64,000 bases of DNA from Jejuia sp. UBA6058 (GTDB lineage: Bacteria; Bacteroidota; Bacteroidia; Flavobacteriales; Flavobacteriaceae): assembly GCA_002428965.1 (NCBI GenBank), contig DIYI01000018.1, positions 1 through 64,000 on the forward strand, read 5' to 3'. Positions 1 through 8,650 of the stretch are shown piece after piece (the stretch's first letter is position 1; every line of letters begins with the position of its first letter). The notes below the pieces were generated by a model that was given only the letters and a program-made list of their open reading frames with translations, was not told where the DNA came from and ran no database searches. A program made the translations under genes and the position numbers.

Positions 1-414
1 AAATCTGTTACTTTGGAAAAAGGGATTATTTACTTTTGGCGTGTAAAGGCAAAAGATAGTAAAGGTCTTGAGAGTGCTTACTCGCAGGTATATCAATTTT
101 ATACAGAGGGTGATGCGATAACGAACCATTTACCTTTTCCACCACAGGCGATAAACCCAACAAGTGGCGCAACAGTTTCAGGCTCATCCACCATATTGGA
201 ATGGGATGCATCAGATGTTGATAATGACCCATTAACCTATGATATCTATTTTGATACAGCGGTTGATCCTGCAACTAAAGTTGGCGAAGACCAAAGCGAA
301 AAAACTTTAAGTGTTAATTTACAAGCTGCAACTACCTACTATTGGAAAGTTGTTGCCAAAGATGACGAAGGTGGGCAATCTATCGGGCAAATTTGGTCGT
401 TTACTACGAATTAA
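1..414 (+). CDS. C-terminal part of a fibronectin-type surface protein (5' end outside window)
   Basis: The reading frame is open from base 1, so the true start lies upstream; the first TTG at 13 is just an internal Leu codon. About 137 residues are visible. They contain the end of one repeat (YFWRVKAKDS, then VYQFYTEGD) and one full repeat of about 90 residues ending YYWKVVAKDDEGG...WSFTTN. The aromatic 'YWkV.AkD..G' strand is typical of bacterial fibronectin type III-like domains in large secreted adhesins or glycan-binding proteins. No type IX sorting domain follows, because the protein stops right after the repeat. The function of the whole protein cannot be told from this fragment. A bidirectional terminator follows. 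Confidence 0.75.
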   Translation, partial: KSVTLEKGIIYFWRVKAKDSKGLESAYSQVYQFYTEGDAITNHLPFPPQAINPTSGATVSGSSTILEWDASDVDNDPLTYDIYFDTAVDPATKVGEDQSEKTLSVNLQAATTYYWKVVAKDDEGGQSIGQIWSFTTN

Positions 415-441
415 TCGAAACATCGATTTAATTATATACTC

Positions 442-473
442 AAAAGGTTAGAAATTTATTCTAACCTTTTTTT
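442..473. terminator. Bidirectional rho-independent terminator
   Basis: A 12-bp perfect stem (442-453 with 459-470) has a 5-nt loop and is flanked by A-runs and T-runs on both sides. It lies between two convergent genes, the surface protein and porQ, so it can end transcription in both directions. Confidence 0.85.
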
Positions 474-492
474 AGCTCTAGGGCTTACATCA

Positions 493-1512
493 TTATCTTA
501 AATCAATTTGTAATCCAAAGAAGTTTGAATTTGCAGCACTAGTATATTTAGCATGTGTATAGCTGAAACGCATTTTATTTAGTTTAATAGAAAAACCAGC
601 AGAAAGTCCAGAAAAGTTTCTTTGGTCTATTATTCTTAATTCTTCCGAACGTCTAAAGTTATAACCTAACCTAATATTGAAACCGCTTTCGGGAAATAAT
701 TCTGCACCTAAAATAGTATGCCGAATAACCTGACCTAAAAATCCAATATTCTCATCAGATATATTACCTGATAAATCGCTAGTTACTCTAGCTGGATTTG
801 GTCTTGAAATGGGCCATTCTTGCAAATTTTCCAATGTAATATGCCAACGAATAGGAACATGCTCTAAACGTTGTGATAAACCTAAACCAATTTCAAAAGG
901 AAGAGGTTCATTTAAATCTGCATATGTCGTTATTTGTGAACCAAGATTTCGAACGACTAAGGCAGCGTGAAAATCTAAATCCTCATTTATATATAATAAC
1001 CCTAAATCTACAGCTGCCCCAAAAGAAGTATACTGCTCTAATTTAGAAGTTATTAGTTTTATATTTCCACCAAAATAAAAGTCTGAATACCCTATTTGCA
1101 GTGAATACCCAAAAGATAGAGCGGCTTCACTCCCTGAAAACGTACCTGTAGAAACATTGTTTTCGTCATATCCATCAAAACTACCATAGTTTATATAGGT
1201 AATTCCTCCATGTATTGTTTGAGTGCGTCTATCAAGAGTATATGCATATGAAGCTGTACCATAACTAATACCTCCAAGATAACTTGAGTAGTTTAAAGCC
1301 AATTGATTATCCATCTCCGTATTAATAGTTGCAGGGTTGAATAAAGCTTGTGTTACGTCATAGTCCACATTGGTAAAGACCTTCCCTCCTAAGGCTGCTT
1401 GTCTAGGAGAGGATACTAAATTCAAAAATTGATACGTGCTTTCACCTCCTACCTGAGAAAAGGATAGTAAAGTGATCGATAGAAAAGTAGTAGTGATAAT
1501 TTTCCTTAGCAT
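493..1512 (-). CDS. porQ: Type IX secretion system protein PorQ
   Basis: The 339-residue protein starts with a signal peptide (about 1-20, ending LLSFSQ) and then has the PorQ-like stretch TYQFLNLVSSPRQAALGG at about 26-43. The rest is rich in alternating aromatic and polar strands, such as LNYSSYLGGISYGTASYAY, as expected for an outer-membrane beta-barrel. In Porphyromonas gingivalis PorQ belongs to the attachment complex (with PorU, PorV and PorZ) that processes type IX cargo at the cell surface; that role is family knowledge. Length fits the family. It lies 75 nt after the LysM gene on the same strand and may be co-transcribed with lon and the LysM gene. The gldF and gldG gliding genes lie elsewhere in the window. 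Confidence 0.85.
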   Translation of the reverse strand: MLRKIITTTFLSITLLSFSQVGGESTYQFLNLVSSPRQAALGGKVFTNVDYDVTQALFNPATINTEMDNQLALNYSSYLGGISYGTASYAYTLDRRTQTIHGGITYINYGSFDGYDENNVSTGTFSGSEAALSFGYSLQIGYSDFYFGGNIKLITSKLEQYTSFGAAVDLGLLYINEDLDFHAALVVRNLGSQITTYADLNEPLPFEIGLGLSQRLEHVPIRWHITLENLQEWPISRPNPARVTSDLSGNISDENIGFLGQVIRHTILGAELFPESGFNIRLGYNFRRSEELRIIDQRNFSGLSAGFSIKLNKMRFSYTHAKYTSAANSNFFGLQIDLR

Positions 1513-1587
1513 ATTTAGGACACAAAGTAAACGAATCTATCTTAAAACGATAGCATATATCATTTATTTTTAGAACTTAATGTTTTT

Positions 1588-2169
1588 CTATTTTAAACGC
1601 AGCTTTTGTCCTATGTAAATGGTGTTAGTTTTAAGTCCATTCAATTGTTTTATTTCATTTACAGAAATATTATTGCGATTCCCTATGTTGTATAAGGTGT
1701 CACCTTTTGAAACTGTCCAAACGTTATTATGTTTAGAACCTTTAAGGTAACTATCAAAGTTTTGAACCAACAGTATTTGTCCAACTCTTATAAGCGTAGT
1801 ACTTAAATGATTCACTTCTTTTAATTTAGCTAAAGTTGTACCATATCGCTTGGATAATGCAAATAAGGTCTCACCTGCTTTTACGGTATGAAAATCAGAA
1901 TGTTTGCCTACATCAATTTGATCAGATTCAGAATCTACAAGGTTTTCTTCCTTTTTAAGTATTGTCTTAGATGATTTAGCAACAGGTTCGCTGCTACTAT
2001 TTTTTTTAGGAGTTGTATTTTTTAATGTTACCTCACCAGTTTCCGTATTTAATATAGCTGGCTTACCATCGAGAAGCACATTTTTCTCCTTTTTTTGTGC
2101 TATTAATGCCTTGAAACTAAAAATAGTTAAAAGCATAGAAAGGAAGAAATTTTTATAGCTTTTTAGCAT
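1588..2169 (-). CDS. Exported protein with two LysM domains
   Basis: The 193-residue protein has an N-terminal hydrophobic signal segment (about 8-25, ending LIAQ), a Lys/Ser-rich linker (about 27-90) and two LysM repeats. The first starts HTVKAGETLFALSKRYG (about 94-136) and the second starts WTVSKGDTLYNIGNRN (about 151-193, reaching the C-terminus). LysM modules bind N-acetylglucosamine chains of peptidoglycan, so it probably sits on the periplasmic cell wall. No catalytic domain is present, so it is a wall-binding or scaffold protein and not a hydrolase by itself. Its start overlaps the end of lon by 17 nt, which suggests translational coupling. Confidence 0.85.
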   Translation of the reverse strand: MLKSYKNFFLSMLLTIFSFKALIAQKKEKNVLLDGKPAILNTETGEVTLKNTTPKKNSSSEPVAKSSKTILKKEENLVDSESDQIDVGKHSDFHTVKAGETLFALSKRYGTTLAKLKEVNHLSTTLIRVGQILLVQNFDSYLKGSKHNNVWTVSKGDTLYNIGNRNNISVNEIKQLNGLKTNTIYIGQKLRLK

Positions 2170-4603
2170 TCTTGACTTTTTGATTGGTTATAGCAATATC
2201 AATAACTTCACTCATATCAGTAACATAATGAAATGTTAGTCCTTTTAAGTATTCAGATTTTATTTCCTCTATATCTCCCCTATTTTCTTCACACAGCAAT
2301 ATTTCTTTAATTCTTGCCCGTTTTGCAGCAAGAATTTTTTCTTTAATACCACCTACAGGAAGTACTTTCCCTCTTAAAGTTATTTCACCAGTCATGGCTA
2401 AACTCTTTTTCACCTTTTTCTGAGTGAATAAAGATACTAAAGAAGTTAACATGGTTACGCCTGCACTTGGTCCATCTTTAGGAGTAGCACCTTCGGGCAC
2501 ATGTATATGTACATTGTATTTATCAAAAACTTCCGTGTTTATGTCGAAATTATCGGCATTGGATTTGATAAACTCCATGGCAATTGTGGCAGATTCTTTC
2601 ATTACTTTACCAAGGTTTCCAGTAATACTAAGCCCGCCTTTCCCTTTGGATAAAATGGATTCTATAAATAGAATGTCTCCGCCAACACTTGTCCAAGCCA
2701 ACCCTGTAACAACACCTGCAACATTATTGTTTTCGTACTTATCGCGTTCTAATTTTGGTCCACCTAAAACTTCAACAATGTCTTCATTTGCCACTTTAAT
2801 ATTATACGTTTCTTCCATAGCAATATTTTTTGCAGCGAAACGCACCATTTTAGCAATTTGCTTTTCCAAACCACGAACACCAGATTCACGTGTATAACCT
2901 TCAACAATTTTTTCCAATTGTGGTTTGCCTATTTTTAAATGTGAAGTGTTTAAACCATGCTCCTTTAACTGTTTTGGTAAAAGATGACGTTTAGCAATTT
3001 CAACTTTCTCTTCAATGGTATACCCAGTAACATTTATAATTTCCATTCTGTCTCTTAGTGCGGGCTGAATGGTTGCTAAACTGTTGGAAGTAGCGATAAA
3101 CATAACCTTAGAAAGATCGTACCCCATTTCTAAGAAGTTATCATAAAACTCGCTGTTCTGTTCTGGGTCTAAAACTTCTAACATTGCTGACGAAGGATCT
3201 CCTTGATGCGAGTTTGACAATTTATCAATTTCATCCAAAACAAAAACGGGATTGGAAGTCCCTGCCTTTTTCAAACTCTGGATAATTCGTCCAGGCATTG
3301 CCCCGATGTATGTCTTTCTATGACCACGGATTTCAGCCTCATCACGTAAACCACCAAGAGAGATACGCACATATTCGCGCCCTAGCGCCTCAGCGATAGA
3401 CTTTCCTAAAGATGTTTTACCAACTCCTGGAGGACCATATAAGCAAAGGATAGGCGATTTCATATCATTACGCAATTTTAAAACTGCTAAATATTCGATG
3501 ATTCGTCGTTTTACATCGTCTAATCCGTAATGATCTCTATCTAATATTTTTTTAGCACGTTTTAGATCGAACAAGTCTTCACTAAATTCGTTCCATGGTA
3601 AGTCTAAAAATAACTCCAAATAGTTACGCTGTATAGAGTACTCCGCGACTTGCGGATTCATACGTTGTAATTTACCTATTTCTTTGTCAAAGTGTTTAGC
3701 AATTTTATCGTCCCAATCTTTTTCCTTGGCCTTAGCCTTCATTTCATCAATTTCCTCATCATGACTCGCCCCACCTAATTCCTCTTGTATGGTTTTCATC
3801 TGTTGATGCAGAAAATATTCACGCTGTTGTTGGCTCATATCCATTTGCACTTTTGATTGAATATCATTCTTAAGTGCTAATTTTTGAAACTCAACGTTCA
3901 TAAATTTAAGTGTGGCCAGCGCTCTACTTTTTAAATCGCTATTGGCTAATAATTCTTGTTTTTCAGCAACTGATAAATTCATGTTTGATGACACGAAATT
4001 CACTAAAAAGGAGTTGCTTTCAATGTTTTTAATAGCAAAAGAGGCCTCTGAAGGGATATTTGGGCTTTCCTTTATGATCTCTAAGGCCAACTCTTTAATC
4101 GAGTCTATTATAGCTTTAAACTCCTTATTGTTAGCCGTAGGCTTTGATTCTTGAAGCCCTTCTATAATGGCATTTATATAAGGTTTTTCGGAAAGCACCT
4201 CTTTAACTCCGAAGCGCTTTTTACCTTGTATTATAACAGTAACATTGCCATCAGGCATTTTTAATACTCTTAAAATACGAGCTACTGTTCCTATTTGATG
4301 AATGTCTTTTGCTGTTGGTTTTTCGATAGATTCATCTTTTTGAGCAACCACACCTATTACTTTTCCACCTTTATTAGCGTCATTTATCAATTTAATGGAA
4401 GCGTCTCTACCGGCAGTAATAGGAATAACTACTCCAGGGAATAATACTGTATTTCTTAAAGACAGTATTGGTAGCGAATTAGGTAATTCTTCTCTATTTA
4501 TTTCTTCTTCATCTTCAGGTGTCATTAAAGGAATTAACTCTGAGTTTTCATCAAATTCCTGTAGTGACAAACTGTCAAGGGTTAAAAAATTGGATTTCTT
4601 CAT
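2153..4603 (-). CDS. lon: ATP-dependent endopeptidase Lon
   Basis: This 816-residue protein is a full-length Lon A protease, which degrades misfolded and regulatory proteins in the cytoplasm using ATP. The N-terminal LON substrate domain (about 44-245, starting LPILSLRNTVLFPG) is followed by a helical linker. The AAA+ module has Walker A GPPGVGKTS at 390-398 and Walker B VFVLDEID at 453-460. The C-terminal protease domain has the Ser-Lys dyad: Ser713 in KDGPSAGV and Lys756 in GGIKEKILAA, spaced 43 residues as in Escherichia coli Lon. The acidic N-terminal extension (about 1-40) is a little longer than in E. coli. It is the first gene of a minus-strand run that continues with the LysM gene and perhaps porQ. 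No clear heat-shock promoter was recognised upstream. Confidence 0.98.
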   Translation of the reverse strand: MKKSNFLTLDSLSLQEFDENSELIPLMTPEDEEEINREELPNSLPILSLRNTVLFPGVVIPITAGRDASIKLINDANKGGKVIGVVAQKDESIEKPTAKDIHQIGTVARILRVLKMPDGNVTVIIQGKKRFGVKEVLSEKPYINAIIEGLQESKPTANNKEFKAIIDSIKELALEIIKESPNIPSEASFAIKNIESNSFLVNFVSSNMNLSVAEKQELLANSDLKSRALATLKFMNVEFQKLALKNDIQSKVQMDMSQQQREYFLHQQMKTIQEELGGASHDEEIDEMKAKAKEKDWDDKIAKHFDKEIGKLQRMNPQVAEYSIQRNYLELFLDLPWNEFSEDLFDLKRAKKILDRDHYGLDDVKRRIIEYLAVLKLRNDMKSPILCLYGPPGVGKTSLGKSIAEALGREYVRISLGGLRDEAEIRGHRKTYIGAMPGRIIQSLKKAGTSNPVFVLDEIDKLSNSHQGDPSSAMLEVLDPEQNSEFYDNFLEMGYDLSKVMFIATSNSLATIQPALRDRMEIINVTGYTIEEKVEIAKRHLLPKQLKEHGLNTSHLKIGKPQLEKIVEGYTRESGVRGLEKQIAKMVRFAAKNIAMEETYNIKVANEDIVEVLGGPKLERDKYENNNVAGVVTGLAWTSVGGDILFIESILSKGKGGLSITGNLGKVMKESATIAMEFIKSNADNFDINTEVFDKYNVHIHVPEGATPKDGPSAGVTMLTSLVSLFTQKKVKKSLAMTGEITLRGKVLPVGGIKEKILAAKRARIKEILLCEENRGDIEEIKSEYLKGLTFHYVTDMSEVIDIAITNQKVKNAKKL

Positions 4604-4763
4604 ATTATCTTTTAGGTCATTCTGTCATTAAAATGATAAATTTCCTATACTATTAATCGTTGTGTAAATATTTAAACACTTTGTTGTCAGTCATTTAGAT
4701 AGAAGCTAAGTGTTTTGGTTTTATAAGTAGTTTCAATAGTTATGCCATTCAGAAAAGGAATTG

Positions 4764-5399
4764 TTAGATTTTTCCCATTCGTTGCATTACAAAAAGTATT
4801 ATAATTGGTATGGCTAGCAAACCAACAAAAAAGAGGCTTGTTTCGAATAATGAAGGCGCAAGTATCAGCGTTAAAATATAACCTCCAACAGCACCACCAA
4901 AATGAGCATCATGACCAATATTGCCAATACGCTTTTTCATACCATAAATGGAATATAGGAGGTATCCAATACCGAACACAAATCCTGGTATGAAGAAATT
5001 TATTTCCATCATTGGATCAAATAAAATTGCTGAATAGATTACTCCCATCACTGCTCCACTTGCCCCAACAGCGCTATAATGATATTCATTTTTATGAAAA
5101 TAGTAGGATAAAAAATTACCAACTAGAAGACTTCCAATATAAACAGTTAAAAATCCTGTCACTCCTAAATGATATATTACTAAACCAGAGAAAAAATATA
5201 GGGTAATCATGTTGAAAAGCAAATGCTGCATATCAACATGTAAAAATCCAGAGCTAAACATTCTAATCTGCTCGCCCCGCTTTAAGCCACCAACATTAAA
5301 TTTGTATTTTTCAAAAAAACCAAAATCGTTAAATCCTTTATAAGATATCAAAACATTGGCTGCAATTATTACAATAGTTATTACATCTAAATTCCCCAT
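4764..5399 (-). CDS. Rhomboid-family intramembrane serine protease
   Basis: This 211-residue membrane protein has about six hydrophobic segments. The rhomboid signature is complete: HLLFN at 59-63 supplies the oxyanion-site His/Asn, GASG at 112-115 contains the nucleophile Ser114, and HDAHFGG at 163-169 contains the catalytic His166. Rhomboids cleave transmembrane helices inside the lipid bilayer; the substrate here is unknown. The gene stands alone, with 160 nt to lon and a divergent acyltransferase on the other side. All catalytic residues are present, so it should be active. Confidence 0.92.
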   Translation of the reverse strand: MGNLDVITIVIIAANVLISYKGFNDFGFFEKYKFNVGGLKRGEQIRMFSSGFLHVDMQHLLFNMITLYFFSGLVIYHLGVTGFLTVYIGSLLVGNFLSYYFHKNEYHYSAVGASGAVMGVIYSAILFDPMMEINFFIPGFVFGIGYLLYSIYGMKKRIGNIGHDAHFGGAVGGYILTLILAPSLFETSLFFVGLLAIPIIILFVMQRMGKI

Positions 5400-5429
5400 A
5401 TAACGAAAACTTTTAAAATCAAATTAACA

Positions 5430-5437
5430 TATCTTTG
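5430..5437 (+). promoter_or_regulatory. Putative -7 promoter box for the acyltransferase gene
   Basis: TATCTTTG matches the Bacteroidota -7 consensus TAnnTTTG and lies 23 nt before the start codon at 5461. The upstream -33 TTG is not convincing. Confidence 0.5.
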
Positions 5438-5460
5438 CGACTGCAAATCTAAACTTATAA

Positions 5461-6336
5461 ATGCAATTTGTAGCTTACATTCTTGTTTATCCACTTTTAT
5501 ATCTCATTTCCATACTCCCTTTTAGGGTTTTGTTTTTTGTTTCGGATATTTTGTACGTGTTTATTTATCGCATTTTTGGCTATCGTACAAAAGTGGTAAA
5601 AGATAATTTAAACTTGGTTTATCCGGATAAATCTAAAGCCGAAATTAAGCGAATTACTAAGGTGTTTTACCATCATTTATGTGATATGATTTTAGAATCT
5701 ATCAAATCATTGACCATTTCTGAAGGTGAGATGAAAAAACGCTTTAGGTTTTCAAATGTTGAATTGATTCAAGATATCGAAAAACAAAATAGAAGCATCA
5801 TCTTAATGTGTGCACACTATGGCAGTTGGGAATGGATTTTTATACTTCAAACCTACGTTAAATATAGAGGAAATGCTGTGTATAAAAAATTAGCCAACAA
5901 ATACTTCGATAAATTAGTAAAACGAATTAGAGCCCGATACAACAGTTATTTGATAACCACGAAGGACATTATTCCAACATTAATTAAAGAAAAGCGATAC
6001 GGCATATTATCCATAAATGGTTTTGTGTCAGACCAATCTCCAAAGCTAAACAAAGCCTTTCATTGGAATGAATTTATGGGTGTAAATGTCCCAGTGCATA
6101 CTGGAGCTGAGATGCTGGCCAAAAAACTAGATATGGCAGTAGTATTTTTTAAGGTGAAAAAATTAAAACGAGGGCACTACGAAACTACATTTGAAACTAT
6201 AACACTACAACCAAAGGAATTTAAAGATTATCAAATTACTGATATATTTTTAAAACTAGTTGAAGATCAGATTAATGAAGCTCCAGAATACTACCTTTGG
6301 ACGCATAAGCGTTGGAAACACCGAAAGAAAAACTAA
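5461..6336 (+). CDS. LpxL/HtrB-like lysophospholipid acyltransferase
   Basis: The 291-residue protein has an N-terminal membrane anchor (about 5-38) and the acyltransferase motif MCAHYGSWEW, with the catalytic His119 and acidic Glu124 (H-x4-E). A basic C-terminus (HKRWKHRKKN) follows the EYYLWTHKRWK element typical of late lipid A acyltransferases. The family moves acyl chains onto lipid A or related lipids at the inner face of the cytoplasmic membrane. In Bacteroidota the exact acceptor is often unassigned, so a general lipid A or lysophospholipid role is all that can be stated. It is convergent with the sulfatase gene; only 3 nt separate the two stop codons and no terminator is visible there. 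Confidence 0.88.
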   Translation: MQFVAYILVYPLLYLISILPFRVLFFVSDILYVFIYRIFGYRTKVVKDNLNLVYPDKSKAEIKRITKVFYHHLCDMILESIKSLTISEGEMKKRFRFSNVELIQDIEKQNRSIILMCAHYGSWEWIFILQTYVKYRGNAVYKKLANKYFDKLVKRIRARYNSYLITTKDIIPTLIKEKRYGILSINGFVSDQSPKLNKAFHWNEFMGVNVPVHTGAEMLAKKLDMAVVFFKVKKLKRGHYETTFETITLQPKEFKDYQITDIFLKLVEDQINEAPEYYLWTHKRWKHRKKN

Positions 6337-6339
6337 TAC

Positions 6340-7869
6340 TTACTCCTTAAAATCAGGATTAACTAAAACTCTACCCTCTCCCATCGCTTTCATATATTCT
6401 GCCTTAGAAGGCCTCGGTCTTATCCTATATTTTGTGGGTAGCCCGGTTTCTCTAAAGAAGTCATCAGGTGTTCTAACTTCTGGTAAAAAGTCCTTTGTTT
6501 TAGTTCTTGTGCGTTGCATGCGATTACGCATTTCATCAAGAACTTCAGTATAATCAGTATTTGAAGCGAGATTGTTTAATTCAAACGGGTCGTTAATTAT
6601 ATCAAACAATTCTTCTTTATCCCGAGGCTTTTTAAAGCATTTCTTTTGGGCTTCAGTTAATGTTCCCTTCTTGTATTCCTCAATCATGCTCTGCCAACTT
6701 CTGCCTCTATTTACATCAGCAGAAGGCGTATCTGGAAGATCGTCATAAAAATTCTTTACGTATTTGAATTGTTTAGTTCTAATTGCTCGTGTATAATCTT
6801 CATAATCATGAAAATGATCTTCGGCATAAATTTGGTCTCTAATTTCTTTTGAAGTATCAGTCAACATTTCGGAAAAATCAAACCCTTCAAATTCATCTAA
6901 AGGTTTTAAACCGGCAACATTCATAAATGTCGGAGCAATATCTACTGAACTTACCAAATTATTATTTACTGTTCCCGCTTTAATTCTTGCAGGCCATTTT
7001 ACAATCCACGGCGTTTTTATTCCACCATCATACAAAGTAGTTTTATCTCTAGGAAATGCTCTTCCATTGTCTGCCACAAAAACAATCAATGTATTATCAG
7101 AGACTCCTTGGGTTTCCAATTCAGTAACAACTTTTCCAATATAATCATCCATTCTTGCAATCTCATCATAGTATAAACTGTAATCCTTTTTAACCAAATC
7201 AGTATTTGGAACGTACGGTGGTAATGTAACATCACTGTTATCATGCACTTTTGGACAACTATTATCATCATAAAAAGGGCGATGTGCATCAAAAGAAGCT
7301 AACCAAGTAAAAAATGGTTTATCCTTTGGTCGTTGTTGCAACAAACTAATCCATTCATCACATCCACTACCATCTCCTTTTAAACGTCTATCTAAACCAA
7401 TAGGAGCATCCAACCATTGCATTTCTAAAAGTACATCAAAATCATCTCGAACGGGATCTCCCATATGATATTTCCCCGCTAAACCTGTCCAATAACCAGC
7501 ATCTTTAAGTTGTTGTACAAATGTGTTTTTGTACTCTGGTAATGGCCATGACAATTGTTCTGCGTCCGTATTATGTGGATATAATCCAGAAATAATACTT
7601 GTTCTACTTGGGCTGCATGAACTTGTAGTTAAGAATGCTTCTGTAAAGCGCATTCCGTCATTAGCTAACTTATCTAAATTTGGAGTTTTAATATTAGGAT
7701 GTCCATATACACCAATGTCACTCCAACTCACATCGTCTGCAATAATGAAAACTATGTTGGGTCGTTCATTAGTAGAACCGGAAATCTTTTTATCTTCTTT
7801 TTCTTTTTTACAGGAAACGGATAGAAGTAAAAGGAAAAATATTATGAGGTGCAATGATTTTAAAGTCAT
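6340..7869 (-). CDS. Type I sulfatase lipoprotein (arylsulfatase family)
   Basis: The 509-residue protein starts with a lipoprotein signal peptide (LLLLSVSCKK, lipidated Cys20). The metal site FIIADDVSWSDIG (Asp45, Asp46) is followed by the sulfatase signature CSPSRTSIISG with Cys85, the residue matured to formylglycine. Later motifs include LIVFVADNG and the VSSVDIAPTF stretch. S1-family sulfatases remove sulfate esters from sulfated polysaccharides, mucins or small molecules; the substrate cannot be fixed from sequence. The CxPSR form needs an anaerobic or FGE-type maturase encoded elsewhere. No SusC/SusD or glycoside hydrolase gene is adjacent. A perfect 11-bp inverted repeat lies just before the start codon. 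Confidence 0.93.
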   Translation of the reverse strand: MTLKSLHLIIFFLLLLSVSCKKEKEDKKISGSTNERPNIVFIIADDVSWSDIGVYGHPNIKTPNLDKLANDGMRFTEAFLTTSSCSPSRTSIISGLYPHNTDAEQLSWPLPEYKNTFVQQLKDAGYWTGLAGKYHMGDPVRDDFDVLLEMQWLDAPIGLDRRLKGDGSGCDEWISLLQQRPKDKPFFTWLASFDAHRPFYDDNSCPKVHDNSDVTLPPYVPNTDLVKKDYSLYYDEIARMDDYIGKVVTELETQGVSDNTLIVFVADNGRAFPRDKTTLYDGGIKTPWIVKWPARIKAGTVNNNLVSSVDIAPTFMNVAGLKPLDEFEGFDFSEMLTDTSKEIRDQIYAEDHFHDYEDYTRAIRTKQFKYVKNFYDDLPDTPSADVNRGRSWQSMIEEYKKGTLTEAQKKCFKKPRDKEELFDIINDPFELNNLASNTDYTEVLDEMRNRMQRTRTKTKDFLPEVRTPDDFFRETGLPTKYRIRPRPSKAEYMKAMGEGRVLVNPDFKE

Positions 7870-7876
7870 TTTTAAA

Positions 7877-7907
7877 GATTAGTTTAGTTGCTGGTTCTAA
7901 ACTAATC
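7877..7907. repeat. Perfect 11-bp inverted repeat in the sulfatase leader
   Basis: Arms 7877-7887 and 7897-7907 are exact reverse complements with a 9-nt spacer. The repeat ends only 8 nt upstream of the sulfatase start codon (minus strand). It could be a protein-binding operator or an mRNA hairpin that hides the start site. No T-run follows on either strand, so a terminator is less likely. Confidence 0.6.
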
Positions 7908-7999
7908 ATTTTAACTAAATCTAGCATGAAGTATTTATAAATTGATTAAAGTCTACTTGTTGTTGAAGCAATCTTACCAATAAAACAATAATCAAAAGC

Positions 8000-8644
8000 T
8001 TAATCTAACCAATACTCTAACTGAGGATCTATATAAACGGGACCATAGGATATAAAAGCTTTTCTTTTTCCTTCTTTAGGAACAAGAAATGAAATACTAA
8101 TTTGATTAGATTCTAGATTAATAAGGGTCATAATCTTGATGTAGTTTTCTGAAACTACTCCTTCTTTTTCAACCTTCTTTTCAATTTTTACTGATTTTCT
8201 ATATGTTTTTCTGTTTGGTGTACAACCAAAGAAAGCATAATAGTTTCTGGGATTTATATAATCTAAGTCTTTCACATCGGAATTAAATTCTTCAAAAGTA
8301 TTATAATCACCTACCCTTAAACCCCATTTTTTGTCGTTATTCTCATAGACAGTCTTCTTATTCTCATGAAGAAAAAACTCTTCTTTTATTCCATGCACTC
8401 TTTTAATAAAATCGTACCCTTCAACAATTCGAATAAAAGCACTTGATGAATCTATTCGCTTTTGAGTTTCAAAATTAGACCTTAATGAAATTAATGTGTT
8501 AAAGAATTCATGTTGTTCTGATGTCAATTCAGGTTTTAAAGAATCTAATTTTCTATGGGTTATTTCATTCCAATATTTTGATGATTGAGAATAACCTACT
8601 ATGGAAAGGAATAATACAAAATATTTAAAAATTCCCAAGTTCAT
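8000..8644 (-). CDS. Exported protein of unknown function
   Basis: The 214-residue protein has a signal peptide (about 1-20, ending IVGYSQ). The mature part is mostly soluble, with a helical N-terminal third (residues 25-70) and a strand-rich C-terminal half that includes the basic run RKSVKIEKKVEKEG. No family was recognised. It begins 6 nt after glmM ends, on the same strand, so it is probably the last gene of the acyltransferase-glmM transcript. Only one Cys is present in the mature part (CTPNRKTY), so a disulfide is unlikely. Confidence 0.6.
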   Translation of the reverse strand: MNLGIFKYFVLFLSIVGYSQSSKYWNEITHRKLDSLKPELTSEQHEFFNTLISLRSNFETQKRIDSSSAFIRIVEGYDFIKRVHGIKEEFFLHENKKTVYENNDKKWGLRVGDYNTFEEFNSDVKDLDYINPRNYYAFFGCTPNRKTYRKSVKIEKKVEKEGVVSENYIKIMTLINLESNQISISFLVPKEGKRKAFISYGPVYIDPQLEYWLD

Positions 8645-8650
8645 TTAAAA

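Noticed and set aside
2424..2897. 157-codon open frame on the plus strand inside lon
   Set aside because: It is antisense to the Lon protease/AAA region, has no recognisable domain and mirrors lon codons.
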